Below are positions 35,195 through 47,620 of a stretch of DNA of 64,000 nucleotides, piece by piece. How positions within the stretch are numbered: position 1 is the first letter of the stretch; every line of letters begins with the position of its first letter. The stretch comes from Chitinophagaceae bacterium. GTDB taxonomy: Bacteria > Bacteroidota > Bacteroidia > Chitinophagales > Chitinophagaceae. Location: contig JAHBTJ010000008.1 of the NCBI GenBank assembly GCA_019638595.1, positions 62,001 to 126,000 on the forward strand, in the 5' to 3' direction. A model generated the notes under the pieces. The model ran no database searches. It was not told where the DNA came from and worked only from the letters and a program-made list of their open reading frames with translations. A program made the position numbers and the translations under genes.

Positions 35195-36553
35195 TCAGAT
35201 ATCGTATTTGCTCAGCCTGCGGTATAAGGCAGTTCGTGTCAGCCCCAGCTCTCTTGCCGCTTTGGTGATATTGCCATTGTGCTTTTCGATCACTTTTAAT
35301 ATAGCGTTCTTTTCAATAATGCTAAGATTGAGCTCATCGGGCTCATCGGCAGCGGCAGGGGTAGATTCTATAGGTGAAAAAATAAGATCCGCAGCGCTTA
35401 ACTTCTCCGAATCCGACATTATAACAGCGCGTTCAATAGTATACTGCAGCTCCCTTACATTTCCAGGATAATGATATTGTTTTAACTTTTCGGTTGCCGA
35501 AGCGTCGAGCGTTAACATTGGCTTTAAATATTTGGTAGCATACTGCTGCACAAAATGTTTAGCCAGCAGCACAATGTCCTCCTGCCGTTTGCGTAAAGGA
35601 GGCACCGTTATTTCAACAGTGTTGATACGGTATATCAGGTCTTTCCGAAAGCGGTTTTCATTGGCCAGCTCCCCAAGCGGAACATTGGTAGCGCAAACCA
35701 AACGGATATCAACAGGTGTAGCCTGGTTAGCGCCTAACCGCGTTACCATCCGGCTCTGTAAAACCGTAAGCAGCTTTGCCTGCTGGTGCAGGGATATATT
35801 TCCTATTTCATCCAGGAACAGGGTTCCGCCATTTGCAGACTCAAACCTTCCCGCCCTGTCTTCCCTGGCATCGGTAAACGCGCCCTTTCTGTGCCCGAAC
35901 AATTCACTTTCAAACAACGATTCAGTAAGCGCGCCCACATCTACTTTCACAAAAGCTTTGTCTTTACGTAATGATTGCTGGTGAATAGCCCGCGCTATCA
36001 GATCCTTACCTGTGCCGTTTTCTCCCAATATCAGGATATTAGCATCGGTAGGCGCTATTTTATTGATCTTATGAAAAATGTCCTGCATTGGTTCAGAGCT
36101 GCCAAGCAGTTCGGTCCCGATAATGGTATCGGAAGCATCGGACATTTCCTTTTGTTGCGTATTTCCTTTTTGCTTTAATGTTTCCTTTATGGAAGCGATC
36201 AGCCTTTCATTGTGCCAGGGCTTTACCATAAAGTCGGCCGCTCCTTCCTTCAGGGAACGCACCGCCAGGTCAATATCTCCATATGCGGTAATCATGATCA
36301 CCGCCGCGTTCGCCCCAAGCTCTTTAATTTTTCGCAGCCAGTACAACCCCTCGTTGCCGGTATTGATAGAGCTGTTAAAGTTCATATCCAGCATAATCAA
36401 ATCGAAGGATTGCTTTGACAGCAACCAGCGTATATTTTCCGGGTTCTTTTCTGTAACCACCGAACCGGCCTCTGTTTTTAACAGGAGCCTGACCGCCGTA
36501 AGAACGTCCTGGTCATCATCTATCACCAATACGGAAGCATTTTTCAAATTCAT
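35195..36553 (-). CDS. Sigma-54-dependent response regulator, NtrC family
   Basis: This 452-residue activator has three domains. The receiver has phospho-acceptor Asp56 (IMLDMNFN). The AAA+ domain has Walker A GENGTGKD near 175, the sigma-54 contact loop GAFTDA near 235, and FLDEIGN. The C-terminal Fis-type HTH is ITKAARELGLTRTALYRRL. It would activate RpoN promoters when phosphorylated by the kinase encoded just downstream. The target genes are not evident in the window. Confidence 0.96.
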   Translation of the reverse strand: MNLKNASVLVIDDDQDVLTAVRLLLKTEAGSVVTEKNPENIRWLLSKQSFDLIMLDMNFNSSINTGNEGLYWLRKIKELGANAAVIMITAYGDIDLAVRSLKEGAADFMVKPWHNERLIASIKETLKQKGNTQQKEMSDASDTIIGTELLGSSEPMQDIFHKINKIAPTDANILILGENGTGKDLIARAIHQQSLRKDKAFVKVDVGALTESLFESELFGHRKGAFTDAREDRAGRFESANGGTLFLDEIGNISLHQQAKLLTVLQSRMVTRLGANQATPVDIRLVCATNVPLGELANENRFRKDLIYRINTVEITVPPLRKRQEDIVLLAKHFVQQYATKYLKPMLTLDASATEKLKQYHYPGNVRELQYTIERAVIMSDSEKLSAADLIFSPIESTPAAADEPDELNLSIIEKNAILKVIEKHNGNITKAARELGLTRTALYRRLSKYDI

Positions 36554-36660
36554 TGAATACTCTTTTATATCCCGGTATTAATCGCACTAAATTAAGATGA
36601 AAATGGGGAATGTGGTTGATTGATTGGGTGTATTGTGAAATTTCAATTTCATGCAAACAA

Positions 36661-36715
36661 GATGGATGGATCAATACGCCGCTTTAAATATGCGAAGCGT
36701 ATCAACCCATCCATT
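36661..36715. terminator. Long nested hairpin, possible terminator
   Basis: The outer arms ATGGATGG/CCATCCAT and inner arms ATACGC/GCGTAT form a two-part hairpin in the gap between the PVC-type protein stop and the sigma-54 activator start. T-rich sequence follows on the plus strand only, so its direction is uncertain. Confidence 0.5.
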
Positions 36716-36732
36716 TTAATGTGTCTTTCGTT

Positions 36733-39630
36733 TTATTTGCGTTCCAGCAAAGCCTGTTCAATAGCTGCTAATGCTGTTTTACTGTTCTCGTCAGTATTTT
36801 TTTGAAGTGTTTGTTTTGCTTTTTGAAGAACGTCTACCGCGCTCTTATCGCTTATAGCACCAATACGCTGAATGGTATATACCAACAAATCAGGCAACTT
36901 CGCGCTTATTGCCAGTTCTACCGCACGTCCGGGGTCTGCTTCCACCAGGGGCTCCAATCCATACCATACCAGCAGCGGAATATTTGCATCCTTAATATCT
37001 TCGCCCCTCGTACACAGATTTTTTACTATTTCCCATCTTTGAGACAGCTCCATCCTTTGAAGCGCTGAAGCTACATATAAACGAACCACAGCAGAAGCGT
37101 CTTTGGCAGCCAGGGTTTCAAAACGTTTTTGCGCAGCGGCCGATACTTTTTTATTTTCTGCCAGTAATTGCACAGCCCACGACCGCACATACTCATTGTC
37201 ATTATCCAATAAGCCGGTCAGTTGTTCTTCGCTTACGCCGCCGGTAGCATGTAGTGCCCACAGGGCACGCAACTTACGCGTAGCATCCGGGTTTTCATTT
37301 AATATTTTCCAAAGCGCCTGGTGAACATCCGCTCCTGCTTTTCTTTCCTGCAATAAACGGCGGGCATGCTGTACATAAAATTCATTTTCGTGAAGCTGTA
37401 ACGCCACCAGTTCCGCATCGGTTTTTTTAGAAAGATCAACAGGCTCCCAGGTATCATCTTTATGAGATATCCTGAATATACGGCCAAGCGTTTTATTGTG
37501 AACATCGGGGTTGGGATTGTGGCATTGATTCTGATCATACCAGTCAATTACATATACCGATCCATTGGGAGCGATCTGGAAATTCAGCCACAACGACCAG
37601 GAATCATTCCTCAAAATAAAATCTCCGCCATGCTTTGCAGTATACCCCGAACCTGATTTTGAAATAACATCCGAGATCATCCTGTGTCCATGCAGGTTGT
37701 TCATATAGAGGGCATTCCTGTCCAGTCCCCACTTTTTGTTACCCAGGTAAAACATAGCGCCCGCATGCGCATGTCCGCCACCGGCAGAACCGGACCGGAA
37801 ATTACCCGCGTGCGGCCCGGCATTACCTACCCAGTGAACGTGATCCGCAATAGTGGTTATGTCGCTGTAAGTATAGGGATTAAAATGTTTTCCACCCTGG
37901 CGGAAATACCGTCCTCCCTGTATCATATTATACATGTGCGGAATTACACAGGCAGTTACAAAAGCATGCCCGTAATCATTAAAGTCGAGCCCCCATGGAT
38001 TGCTGGTACCATGAGCAAATACTTCAAATTCATGCTTAACCGGGTGGTATCTCCATACACCTGCGTTTATACGTACCCGTTCTGCGTCCGGTGCGCCGGG
38101 TTTTCCTACATTGGAATGGGTGAACACACCATGCGTACCGTATAACCATCCGTCAGGTCCCCAGCGGAAAGTATTCAATGTTTCATGCGTATCTTCATAT
38201 CCCCATCCGTCCAGCAATATCTGTGGTTTGCCGGCCGGCTTGTCGCCCGACGCATCAATAGGAATAAACATCAGGTAAGGAGCGGCGCCTATCCACACAC
38301 CTCCGTGTCCCCACTCGATACCGCTTACAAGGTTTAGTCCTTCGGTGAAAACCTTTTTGCTATCGAGCGTTCCGTTTCCATCCGTATCTTCAAAAATCAG
38401 GATGCGGTCTCTTCCTTTTCCTTCCTCAGCCCTTACAGGATAGGTTTGAGACTCTACCACCCACAGCCTTCCCCTGTCATCGAGCGCGAACGCTATAGGT
38501 TTCACTATTTCAGGCTCGGAAGCAGCTAGCTGCACGGAAAAACCTTCCGGAACCGTCATTGCTTTTACCGCGTCTGCCCCTGAAAGACCCGCGTGTGGCA
38601 CTACATCTCTTGCAGGCAATATCACTATATCCTCCGGCTTCAATGCATTTAAAAACCTGGGTTCCTCTTTGTGAAACCGGAAATTATCAAAAGCTATATG
38701 CGACCAAACATTATCGCCTATATAGTGAATTTCCGGCACCTTTCCGTTTTCCTCATCAACCAAACGTATATACATTTTTTTACCCAGGTAAGGCCGCAGG
38801 TCTACCACTACCGGGCGAAAAACAGCCTGGCGTGTACCCCTTATATACCCCGCGGTTACCGGGCCCGATATTTTAAAAAATGGCTTTACCGAATCTTCGA
38901 GCATCAGCTCAACCCTCGTTCCTTCCAGCGCGCCACCCGAAACTTTGAATGTGGCCCAGGGATGAGTGATCTCGAAAGTTTCTGAAGTAAGTGTTCCTTT
39001 TAACTGGTAACCGGTAATGCCGCCACTACTAACATAATAATCGCCATCCTGGTTCAGTTGTATCGAGTCGGGGTATAAAGGAGCGGCATCAAATGCAACA
39101 GACTTTGCCCCAAATGCATCTCCACTGGCTTTCCAGTCCTGTAAACTTCCTCTTTCAAAGCCCAGGTTTAAAGGTCTTCCATTTTTGCGGGGCGATACTC
39201 CTTCATCCGGCGCTGCTGTTTCAAAGCTTTCAACAATCTCAAAACGACCGTTCATGATCTGCCTGTGCCCGGGAATACTGCAAAAGTAAATATCGTCTTC
39301 TTTTGCTTCCACCACCACACTTGTAGTATCTCCCTTTTGAACGATCGGGATACTTCTTACACCCGATTTTTCAAATACGATGTCATGCGACATCAGCTCA
39401 CCGTTGATCAGTTGAACCCGTACCCGTTCCCCTTTTTTAGCACGTAACACCGGGTTTCTTATTCCATCAATATCTCCGCCAACACCGGTATAGCCGGTCA
39501 TTTTTGAGTCCAGCACATATTCCCTGTCTATTTTTATCGCTTCTTCTTTAACAGCAGGAGCATTGCAACCGGCAGCTAAATACACGACAAACAGTAAGAG
39601 CAAAAGGTTTGAAAGACGAAACGGCTTCAT
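36733..39630 (-). CDS. Cupredoxin-PVC-type dehydrogenase lipoprotein with HEAT repeats
   Basis: This 965-residue lipoprotein has lipobox AAGC (Cys22). Residues 35-135 form a plastocyanin/azurin-like cupredoxin with type 1 copper ligands H82, C117, H122 and M126. A jelly-roll-like segment of about 200 residues comes next. A beta-propeller of the PVC-type membrane-bound dehydrogenase family (TIGR02604-like) follows, and HEAT-like helical repeats end the protein. The C-terminal CxxCH heme site usual in that family is absent. It sits downstream of SusD and SusC on the same strand, which suggests oxidation of a sugar-type substrate taken up by that pair. Confidence 0.85.
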   Translation of the reverse strand: MKPFRLSNLLLLLFVVYLAAGCNAPAVKEEAIKIDREYVLDSKMTGYTGVGGDIDGIRNPVLRAKKGERVRVQLINGELMSHDIVFEKSGVRSIPIVQKGDTTSVVVEAKEDDIYFCSIPGHRQIMNGRFEIVESFETAAPDEGVSPRKNGRPLNLGFERGSLQDWKASGDAFGAKSVAFDAAPLYPDSIQLNQDGDYYVSSGGITGYQLKGTLTSETFEITHPWATFKVSGGALEGTRVELMLEDSVKPFFKISGPVTAGYIRGTRQAVFRPVVVDLRPYLGKKMYIRLVDEENGKVPEIHYIGDNVWSHIAFDNFRFHKEEPRFLNALKPEDIVILPARDVVPHAGLSGADAVKAMTVPEGFSVQLAASEPEIVKPIAFALDDRGRLWVVESQTYPVRAEEGKGRDRILIFEDTDGNGTLDSKKVFTEGLNLVSGIEWGHGGVWIGAAPYLMFIPIDASGDKPAGKPQILLDGWGYEDTHETLNTFRWGPDGWLYGTHGVFTHSNVGKPGAPDAERVRINAGVWRYHPVKHEFEVFAHGTSNPWGLDFNDYGHAFVTACVIPHMYNMIQGGRYFRQGGKHFNPYTYSDITTIADHVHWVGNAGPHAGNFRSGSAGGGHAHAGAMFYLGNKKWGLDRNALYMNNLHGHRMISDVISKSGSGYTAKHGGDFILRNDSWSLWLNFQIAPNGSVYVIDWYDQNQCHNPNPDVHNKTLGRIFRISHKDDTWEPVDLSKKTDAELVALQLHENEFYVQHARRLLQERKAGADVHQALWKILNENPDATRKLRALWALHATGGVSEEQLTGLLDNDNEYVRSWAVQLLAENKKVSAAAQKRFETLAAKDASAVVRLYVASALQRMELSQRWEIVKNLCTRGEDIKDANIPLLVWYGLEPLVEADPGRAVELAISAKLPDLLVYTIQRIGAISDKSAVDVLQKAKQTLQKNTDENSKTALAAIEQALLERK

Positions 39631-39746
39631 ACGAAAACGATACTTTAAAATTTATAATTTGAACAGGTTCCAGGATCACGCTATCCTGTGCTATTAAAAA
39701 AAATACTTACCAATATATGTTCTTTCCTGCACATATTCCCCGGCGG

Positions 39747-41486
39747 TCAGTACCCCACATTTTGCTTATACACACCAAACGAATAGTTTACCTGGGGCTG
39801 TGGAATAGGCATATATTCATCGCGCCCGGCAGTAAAATGTCCATCTTTCATCCAGGGGCGGCCTCTCGGGAACTCTTTTGCAAAATAAGCGTTCAGCACC
39901 GGTTCTGCTATACCCCAGCGTACAAGGTCGTACCAGCGTATTCCTTCCATCGCAAACTCAAGCCGGTTTTCAAACATCAGGGCTTTCCATGCGAACTCTT
40001 TCGTCCAGTTGCAATTCACCCCGTTCTGGTATGTGCTGATATGATACGATAAAGTAGGCGTTCCGTTAGCGAACTTTAACCGGCCGGTACTTTCCGATGC
40101 CCGTTGGCGAACTTCATTTATAATAGGTAAAGCCTCATTTTCACGCCCCAACTGGATCAATATTTCAGCCTTCTGAAGCAATATCCTGCTGTAACGTATA
40201 GCGATCTCATTTTTTGAATTATGCATCCAGAACAGGTTTACCAGACAGGCGCAATCAGATTCCACATTTTCTTTAAGGGAATTAAAATAGCCATAGTTAG
40301 CCGGATCTCTTGATCCGCTGCTGTCGAACAACAGGTTAGACTGGTACTTCCAGGGAAGTCCGGGAACAGCTACAGTATGGCTGATCCTGGGATCCCAGGT
40401 ATTGCTGGCAAAGTAGGTATTTTTATTAACAATTTCCGCGTCATTGTATGTATCAAACAGTGGAAGACCATTGGCATCTACTCTAAAAGCATTGACAAGA
40501 TTTACTGAAGCCTTGTGAAAGTCGCAACATGCAAACTGGGGTGGCCACCAGGGAGCGTTCAACGGAGTGCCAAAATTTAAATTACCATTAGGGGTTCCGT
40601 CTCCATGCGAATACTGCCATTCAAAAATAGATTCGGGCGATTGGTTATCGTAACTGTATAAAAAGTTGATGGCAAAATCCGGCGCAAGGCTGTATTTACC
40701 GCCGGAAATAATTTGATTTGCCACACTCAATGCCTCAGTCAGCTTTTCCTGGTTAACGTTAATTAGCTGGTGCCGGTCATCCTGCTCATAAGCCATCCAC
40801 ATTAATATTTCCAGCATTTGTGCAAGAGCGGCATATTTGGTTGGGCGCCCTGCATCGGCCTGTGTTTCCGGCAGATCTGCAGCGGCTGCAGCAAAATCGT
40901 CATAAATATTTTGCCATAAATTAAGATCATTAGCTGCACCATCGGGCCTGTTGGGAATTTTTACGATAGAATCATTCGCTACTGTTTCATCAAAATAAGG
41001 TATCCACCTGTACCACTTTTTCAGATCAAGAAATATATACCCGCGCAAGAAACGAACCTCAGCTATTCTCTGTTTTTTTTCAGGGTATGATGCTTCGTCT
41101 ATAGCTCTCAAGGCTCTTAAGGCAGTATTACATCTTGATACACCCTGGTACTGACCGTACCAGATACCATCATTATTGCCGGTGCTGGGATTATTCAGGG
41201 AAAAAACTTCCCACTGGTACCAGGGTATCTGGTCGCCTATTCCACCGCCTCCCTTATAAGAATCGTCAGATTTAATATCCGCCAGCCATGTTGCCTGCTT
41301 TTGGTTAATAACCCCTGCATGAGGTATCCAGGCATAAGCAGCCACTACCAACCCATTAATATTTTCGAGATTACTTACGTTTTCCTCGGTCACCACTCTT
41401 TGTGGAGTGACTTCTAAAAACTTTTTGCAACTGATAGCTAATATGCATACCGCTGATATCAAAATATATTTAGATAATGTTTTCAT
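39747..41486 (-). CDS. SusD/RagB family outer membrane nutrient-binding lipoprotein
   Basis: This 579-residue surface lipoprotein (lipobox AISC near residue 20) has the SusD/RagB helical TPR-like fold. Typical pieces are KKFLEVTPQ at the mature N-terminus and RLEFAMEGIRWYDLVRWG near the C-terminus. It forms the lid of the SusC transporter encoded 29 bp upstream. The ligand class cannot be read from the sequence. Confidence 0.96.
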   Translation of the reverse strand: MKTLSKYILISAVCILAISCKKFLEVTPQRVVTEENVSNLENINGLVVAAYAWIPHAGVINQKQATWLADIKSDDSYKGGGGIGDQIPWYQWEVFSLNNPSTGNNDGIWYGQYQGVSRCNTALRALRAIDEASYPEKKQRIAEVRFLRGYIFLDLKKWYRWIPYFDETVANDSIVKIPNRPDGAANDLNLWQNIYDDFAAAAADLPETQADAGRPTKYAALAQMLEILMWMAYEQDDRHQLINVNQEKLTEALSVANQIISGGKYSLAPDFAINFLYSYDNQSPESIFEWQYSHGDGTPNGNLNFGTPLNAPWWPPQFACCDFHKASVNLVNAFRVDANGLPLFDTYNDAEIVNKNTYFASNTWDPRISHTVAVPGLPWKYQSNLLFDSSGSRDPANYGYFNSLKENVESDCACLVNLFWMHNSKNEIAIRYSRILLQKAEILIQLGRENEALPIINEVRQRASESTGRLKFANGTPTLSYHISTYQNGVNCNWTKEFAWKALMFENRLEFAMEGIRWYDLVRWGIAEPVLNAYFAKEFPRGRPWMKDGHFTAGRDEYMPIPQPQVNYSFGVYKQNVGY

Positions 41487-41515
41487 GTGAATTCATTTAC
41501 AGTGATATGTTGTGA

Positions 41516-44500
41516 TTAGAATGACACCTCAATTCCTGCTTTCAAAATTTGGGGTCTTACATAAGGATTAGAGTAAGCAGCGCCATCAGGTGTTTCCGGA
41601 TCCAGACTGGTAAACTTTTTACTCTTGAATCCAATTATATTTTCAGCCATTACAAAAAAGTAAAGCTTTTCCATCCCTAATCTTGAACGTAGTGACTGCG
41701 GGAAGTTATACCCCAATTGAACATTTCTCATCTTCAGGTAATTACCAGGCTCTATAAGGTAGGTCGACATTCTTATTTCATCATTTACATTATTGGTTGA
41801 CAACGCCGGAATATCTGAACCAGGATTCTCAGGAGACCAGGCTCCCAATATGCGGGAAGGATGATTGAAACCATTCTGTATCCATACATTCCAGAAATCA
41901 CTGTAGGTTTTCCAACCATTATAAATCATTATGCCGCCAATGCCCTGCCAGAACATAGAGAAGTCGAAGTTTTTATATGCCAGGTTTACCCCAAAACCAT
42001 ATTCCCATTTTGGAATTGGGCCATTCCCTATCCATGTTCTATCATAATCATAATCTATTACTCCATCAGGTTTGCCATCAGGCCCGGAAATATCTTTGAA
42101 ACGGATCCTTCCCAATCCCTTACCCGTTTGTTCCGCAGAGTTGTCCAATTCTTCCTGGGTTTTAAAAAGACCATCTGCAATAAACCCGTAATAAGCACCC
42201 CAGGGATGTCCTGCAATACCATCACCTTTCAAAGCACTGCCTCCCCAGCTATATCTAACCGAAGCAGGTAAATCGTTTATAATATTCTTATTGTAAGTAA
42301 CATTTCCCTTAACCTGGTAACTGAAACTTTTGCCTGTATTACCCTGATAGGCCAGTGTTAATTCCACACCTTTATTGGTCATATTAGCCGCATTATAATA
42401 GGTATAAGCGCCTTCACCCAAGGTACCCAGGTAAGGAGGCTGGATCAACATGCCATCGGTATATTTTTTATAGAAGTCAATAGAGCCCGAAATTTTCTGG
42501 CTCAGGAATCCAAAGTCTACACCGATATTGGTTTGCGTAGTAGTTTCCCATCGTAAATCACTATTGCCTGTACGCTCTCTGTTAAAGCCCGATGGAAGAT
42601 TGGATGAAATATTCCCGGTAATAGCATAGGATGTATAATTATAGTTGGAGGCAAAATAGGTTTTAGCAGCCAACGAAGTCATATTCGCAAGGCTTCCGTT
42701 CCTGCCCCAGCTTGCACGTATTTTCAGGTCGGAGATAAACTGGTTATCGGCCATAAACGCTTCATTATTGATACGCCAACCCGCCGCAAAAGCGGGAAAC
42801 AACGCAAACCGGTTGTTTGCGCCAAACTTAGAAGACCCGTCGTACCTTAACGAACCTGACAAAAGATACCTGGAATCAAAAGAGTAATTGAACTTTCCAA
42901 AATACGAAAGCAGATTATACTTATCTCCATTTCCCGACATGGACATATTTCCGGTAGCAGTGCTCAGGTAAGCATAATCATAATTCTGGAACGCAAGTGT
43001 TTGACGTGCGACATCCATCGTTTCACTTGTAAATTTGTTTGCCTGCATACCGGCCAGCGCATCCAGGTTGTGTTTCCCGATACTGAATTTGTAGTTGAGC
43101 GTATTGGTAAGGTCCAATATGGCTTCCCGCCAATACCACTGGTTAACATTGCTGATCGGGTCGAACTTTCCGCCGCCTTCTTCAAAACTAAAGCGGATAT
43201 TCCTGTGATACCCATCGGTATACACAAGCCCTAATTGAGAACGAAGTGTAAGATTCTTTACCAATACCAGGTTCGCATGTACATCCCCGAATATCTTATT
43301 ATACTTATTGCCGTTCTTTCGATTAAGCGTAAGCGTTCTTACCGGGTTCCAGTAATCGTCCATACCTAAGGACACCGCAGAACCACCCCAGCCACCATCT
43401 GTAGTATAAACCGGGATAATAGCCGGCATCACCATGGCATCATGCATTACATTTTGATTATTATCTATGATATGGGCCACTTCTATGTTCTCTCCTATAG
43501 ACAACCGGTCATTGATCACCTTATACTCCGTATTCAGCCTTACCGAAAACCTTTTAAACCCGGTGTGGATCATGATCCCCTGATTTTGCATAAAGTTCAG
43601 CGATAACAATGATGTTGATTTTTCGTTGCCCCCGGATACCGTAAGCTGGTGATTATGCTGTACCCCCAGTTGAGAAATGGCATCCAGCCAGTTGGTATTA
43701 GCCGCTAACATGGTTTTATTTGCATTGAGGTATTGCACAGGCGTTACCTTATCCAGCACCGGGTTGCCTGAAGCGTCTGTATGCCATTCATAATCGTATA
43801 TCTTTGTATAACCATTAGGATCTTGTCCGTCATTAACCGCAGCACGCCACAAAGCTTCTCCATACTGTTGGGTATTAAGCATGGGTACCTTATTCCAAAA
43901 AGCAGAATATCCAACGGAACCGCTGTAAGAAATTTTCGCCTTACCAGCCTGCCCTTTTTTGGTTTGAATAAGTATAACACCCGCGCCACCCTGCGTACCG
44001 TAGATACTGGCAGAATAGGCGTCTTTCAACACCTGCATTGACGCGATATTCTCCGGGTTAATATCCCTTAAGTTCATGTAGCTGGGCACACCGTCAATTA
44101 CAATTAACGGAGCTCCACCGTTCATTGAGGTTAACCCTCTTACCTGGATCCCAACATTGCCCGCAGGATTACCGTCTGTGGTAACACGCATACCGGGTAC
44201 GACCCCTTGCAGGGATTGCATTACATTGGTGCCTCCATGGCTCTTTGTAAGTTCCTTAGGGGTAACTACCGCCACAGCCCCTGTCAGATCCGCTTTTTTC
44301 TGTGTCATATACCCTGTTACCACTACCTCATCCAGATCAGAGGAAGCCTTCGACCTTAGCACCACTTCAATATTAGTGGCGTTTCCTATAGTTACCCTTT
44401 GTTCAATCATTCCTACATATGATATCTCAAGGGTTTGCCCTTTTGATGCGCTGATAGAAAAGATACCGTCCACATCGGTTGTTGCCACCGTGGAGGTACC

Positions 44501-44686
44501 CTGAACCCTGACCGTTACTCCTCCGAGAGGATTCGAATTTTCATCTGTTATTTTTCCCGAAATAATGTTTTGCTGCGAAAAGACCGGCGAGAAAAAAAGC
44601 AGCAGCAGTGCAGCTAATAGTTGCGTTCTGAAGCCAGACAAGGCTTTCAGACATGTTGCAATCGTTTGGTGCAAATGTAAACACAT
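41516..44686 (-). CDS. SusC/RagA TonB-linked outer membrane transporter
   Basis: This is a 1056-residue TonB-dependent receptor. A signal peptide ends at FSQQ, then a carboxypeptidase-regulatory-like domain (SGKITDENSNPLGGVTV) and a TonB-box-like DEVVVTGY precede the plug and the 22-stranded barrel. The protein is the pore partner of the SusD lipoprotein encoded next. No regulator (hybrid two-component, SARP or sigma/anti-sigma pair) is adjacent, so regulation is unclear. The upstream gap to katG (388 bp) must hold its promoter. Confidence 0.97.
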   Translation of the reverse strand: MCLHLHQTIATCLKALSGFRTQLLAALLLLFFSPVFSQQNIISGKITDENSNPLGGVTVRVQGTSTVATTDVDGIFSISASKGQTLEISYVGMIEQRVTIGNATNIEVVLRSKASSDLDEVVVTGYMTQKKADLTGAVAVVTPKELTKSHGGTNVMQSLQGVVPGMRVTTDGNPAGNVGIQVRGLTSMNGGAPLIVIDGVPSYMNLRDINPENIASMQVLKDAYSASIYGTQGGAGVILIQTKKGQAGKAKISYSGSVGYSAFWNKVPMLNTQQYGEALWRAAVNDGQDPNGYTKIYDYEWHTDASGNPVLDKVTPVQYLNANKTMLAANTNWLDAISQLGVQHNHQLTVSGGNEKSTSLLSLNFMQNQGIMIHTGFKRFSVRLNTEYKVINDRLSIGENIEVAHIIDNNQNVMHDAMVMPAIIPVYTTDGGWGGSAVSLGMDDYWNPVRTLTLNRKNGNKYNKIFGDVHANLVLVKNLTLRSQLGLVYTDGYHRNIRFSFEEGGGKFDPISNVNQWYWREAILDLTNTLNYKFSIGKHNLDALAGMQANKFTSETMDVARQTLAFQNYDYAYLSTATGNMSMSGNGDKYNLLSYFGKFNYSFDSRYLLSGSLRYDGSSKFGANNRFALFPAFAAGWRINNEAFMADNQFISDLKIRASWGRNGSLANMTSLAAKTYFASNYNYTSYAITGNISSNLPSGFNRERTGNSDLRWETTTQTNIGVDFGFLSQKISGSIDFYKKYTDGMLIQPPYLGTLGEGAYTYYNAANMTNKGVELTLAYQGNTGKSFSYQVKGNVTYNKNIINDLPASVRYSWGGSALKGDGIAGHPWGAYYGFIADGLFKTQEELDNSAEQTGKGLGRIRFKDISGPDGKPDGVIDYDYDRTWIGNGPIPKWEYGFGVNLAYKNFDFSMFWQGIGGIMIYNGWKTYSDFWNVWIQNGFNHPSRILGAWSPENPGSDIPALSTNNVNDEIRMSTYLIEPGNYLKMRNVQLGYNFPQSLRSRLGMEKLYFFVMAENIIGFKSKKFTSLDPETPDGAAYSNPYVRPQILKAGIEVSF

Positions 44687-45074
44687 GGCTTTTGTTTTTA
44701 GTGATCCATGAATAAATTACAATCTACTCTCAAAGACTAAAAGGTTGAGAATACAGGCAGCATTCAATTGGGTAGGTTCGTACATCAATCAATGTGATAA
44801 TCATCCGGATTCCTTAATAGCGGATATGCGAGCTTAAACAGAACAAGATTTACAACAGGAAAGCATGGCAGGCAGTTTATTTGATTAATAAAAATTTAAC
44901 AGTTCTAAGGTAGAAGAAATAATAAACCGAGGAATAGCGTATTATGCCCAATGTTGACTGTATTTTATCCTGCCTGATACACAAAACGGCTTTAACCAGA
45001 TACTTAAACCTTATAAAAGCAAAAGGTGACCGTATATACGGTCACCTTAAGAATTATTCATCAGTGATTATGCA
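44687..45074. other. Leader of the SusC operon and katG terminator
   Basis: This 388-bp AT-rich gap is the upstream region of the SusC gene. It contains the katG hairpin at its right end. I could not find a convincing -33/-7 pair, an RNA element or a small gene. Confidence 0.5.
45015..45050 (-). terminator. Intrinsic terminator of katG
   Basis: A perfect 26-bp palindrome at 45023-45048 (arms beginning AAGGTGACCG) is followed on the minus strand by CCTTTTGCTTTTAT, 26 bp after the katG stop. Confidence 0.88.
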
Positions 45075-47372
<2,298 letters not shown>

Positions 47373-47560
47373 TTACTAACGTTAAAATCTTTTCATTTTA
47401 AACCAGAACACAAGCTGTAAGCCCCGTTCATTTTTATGCAAGCATAAAACGGCAGGTTAAATACGAGTGGAATGTATCCTGATCAAAAACATCTTTTGTT
47501 TCGGATCACAAATTTGTAAGAATCAAACCAATAAATCAAATTGATATAATTGATCATACT

Positions 47561-47575
47561 ATAGTTTAAATCTAT
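47561..47575. promoter_or_regulatory. OxyR-like half-site upstream of katG
   Basis: ATAG-N7-CTAT with inner T and A fits one half of the OxyR consensus (ATAGnTnnnAnCTAT) exactly. It lies about 200 bp before the katG start, inside a larger inverted repeat (TGATCATA/TATGATCA). The second OxyR half at a 7-bp spacing is degenerate. Confidence 0.45.
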
Positions 47576-47620
47576 GATCATGATTTTGCCCCTGTTTTTC
47601 TCCTCCTTTTATAATATGCC

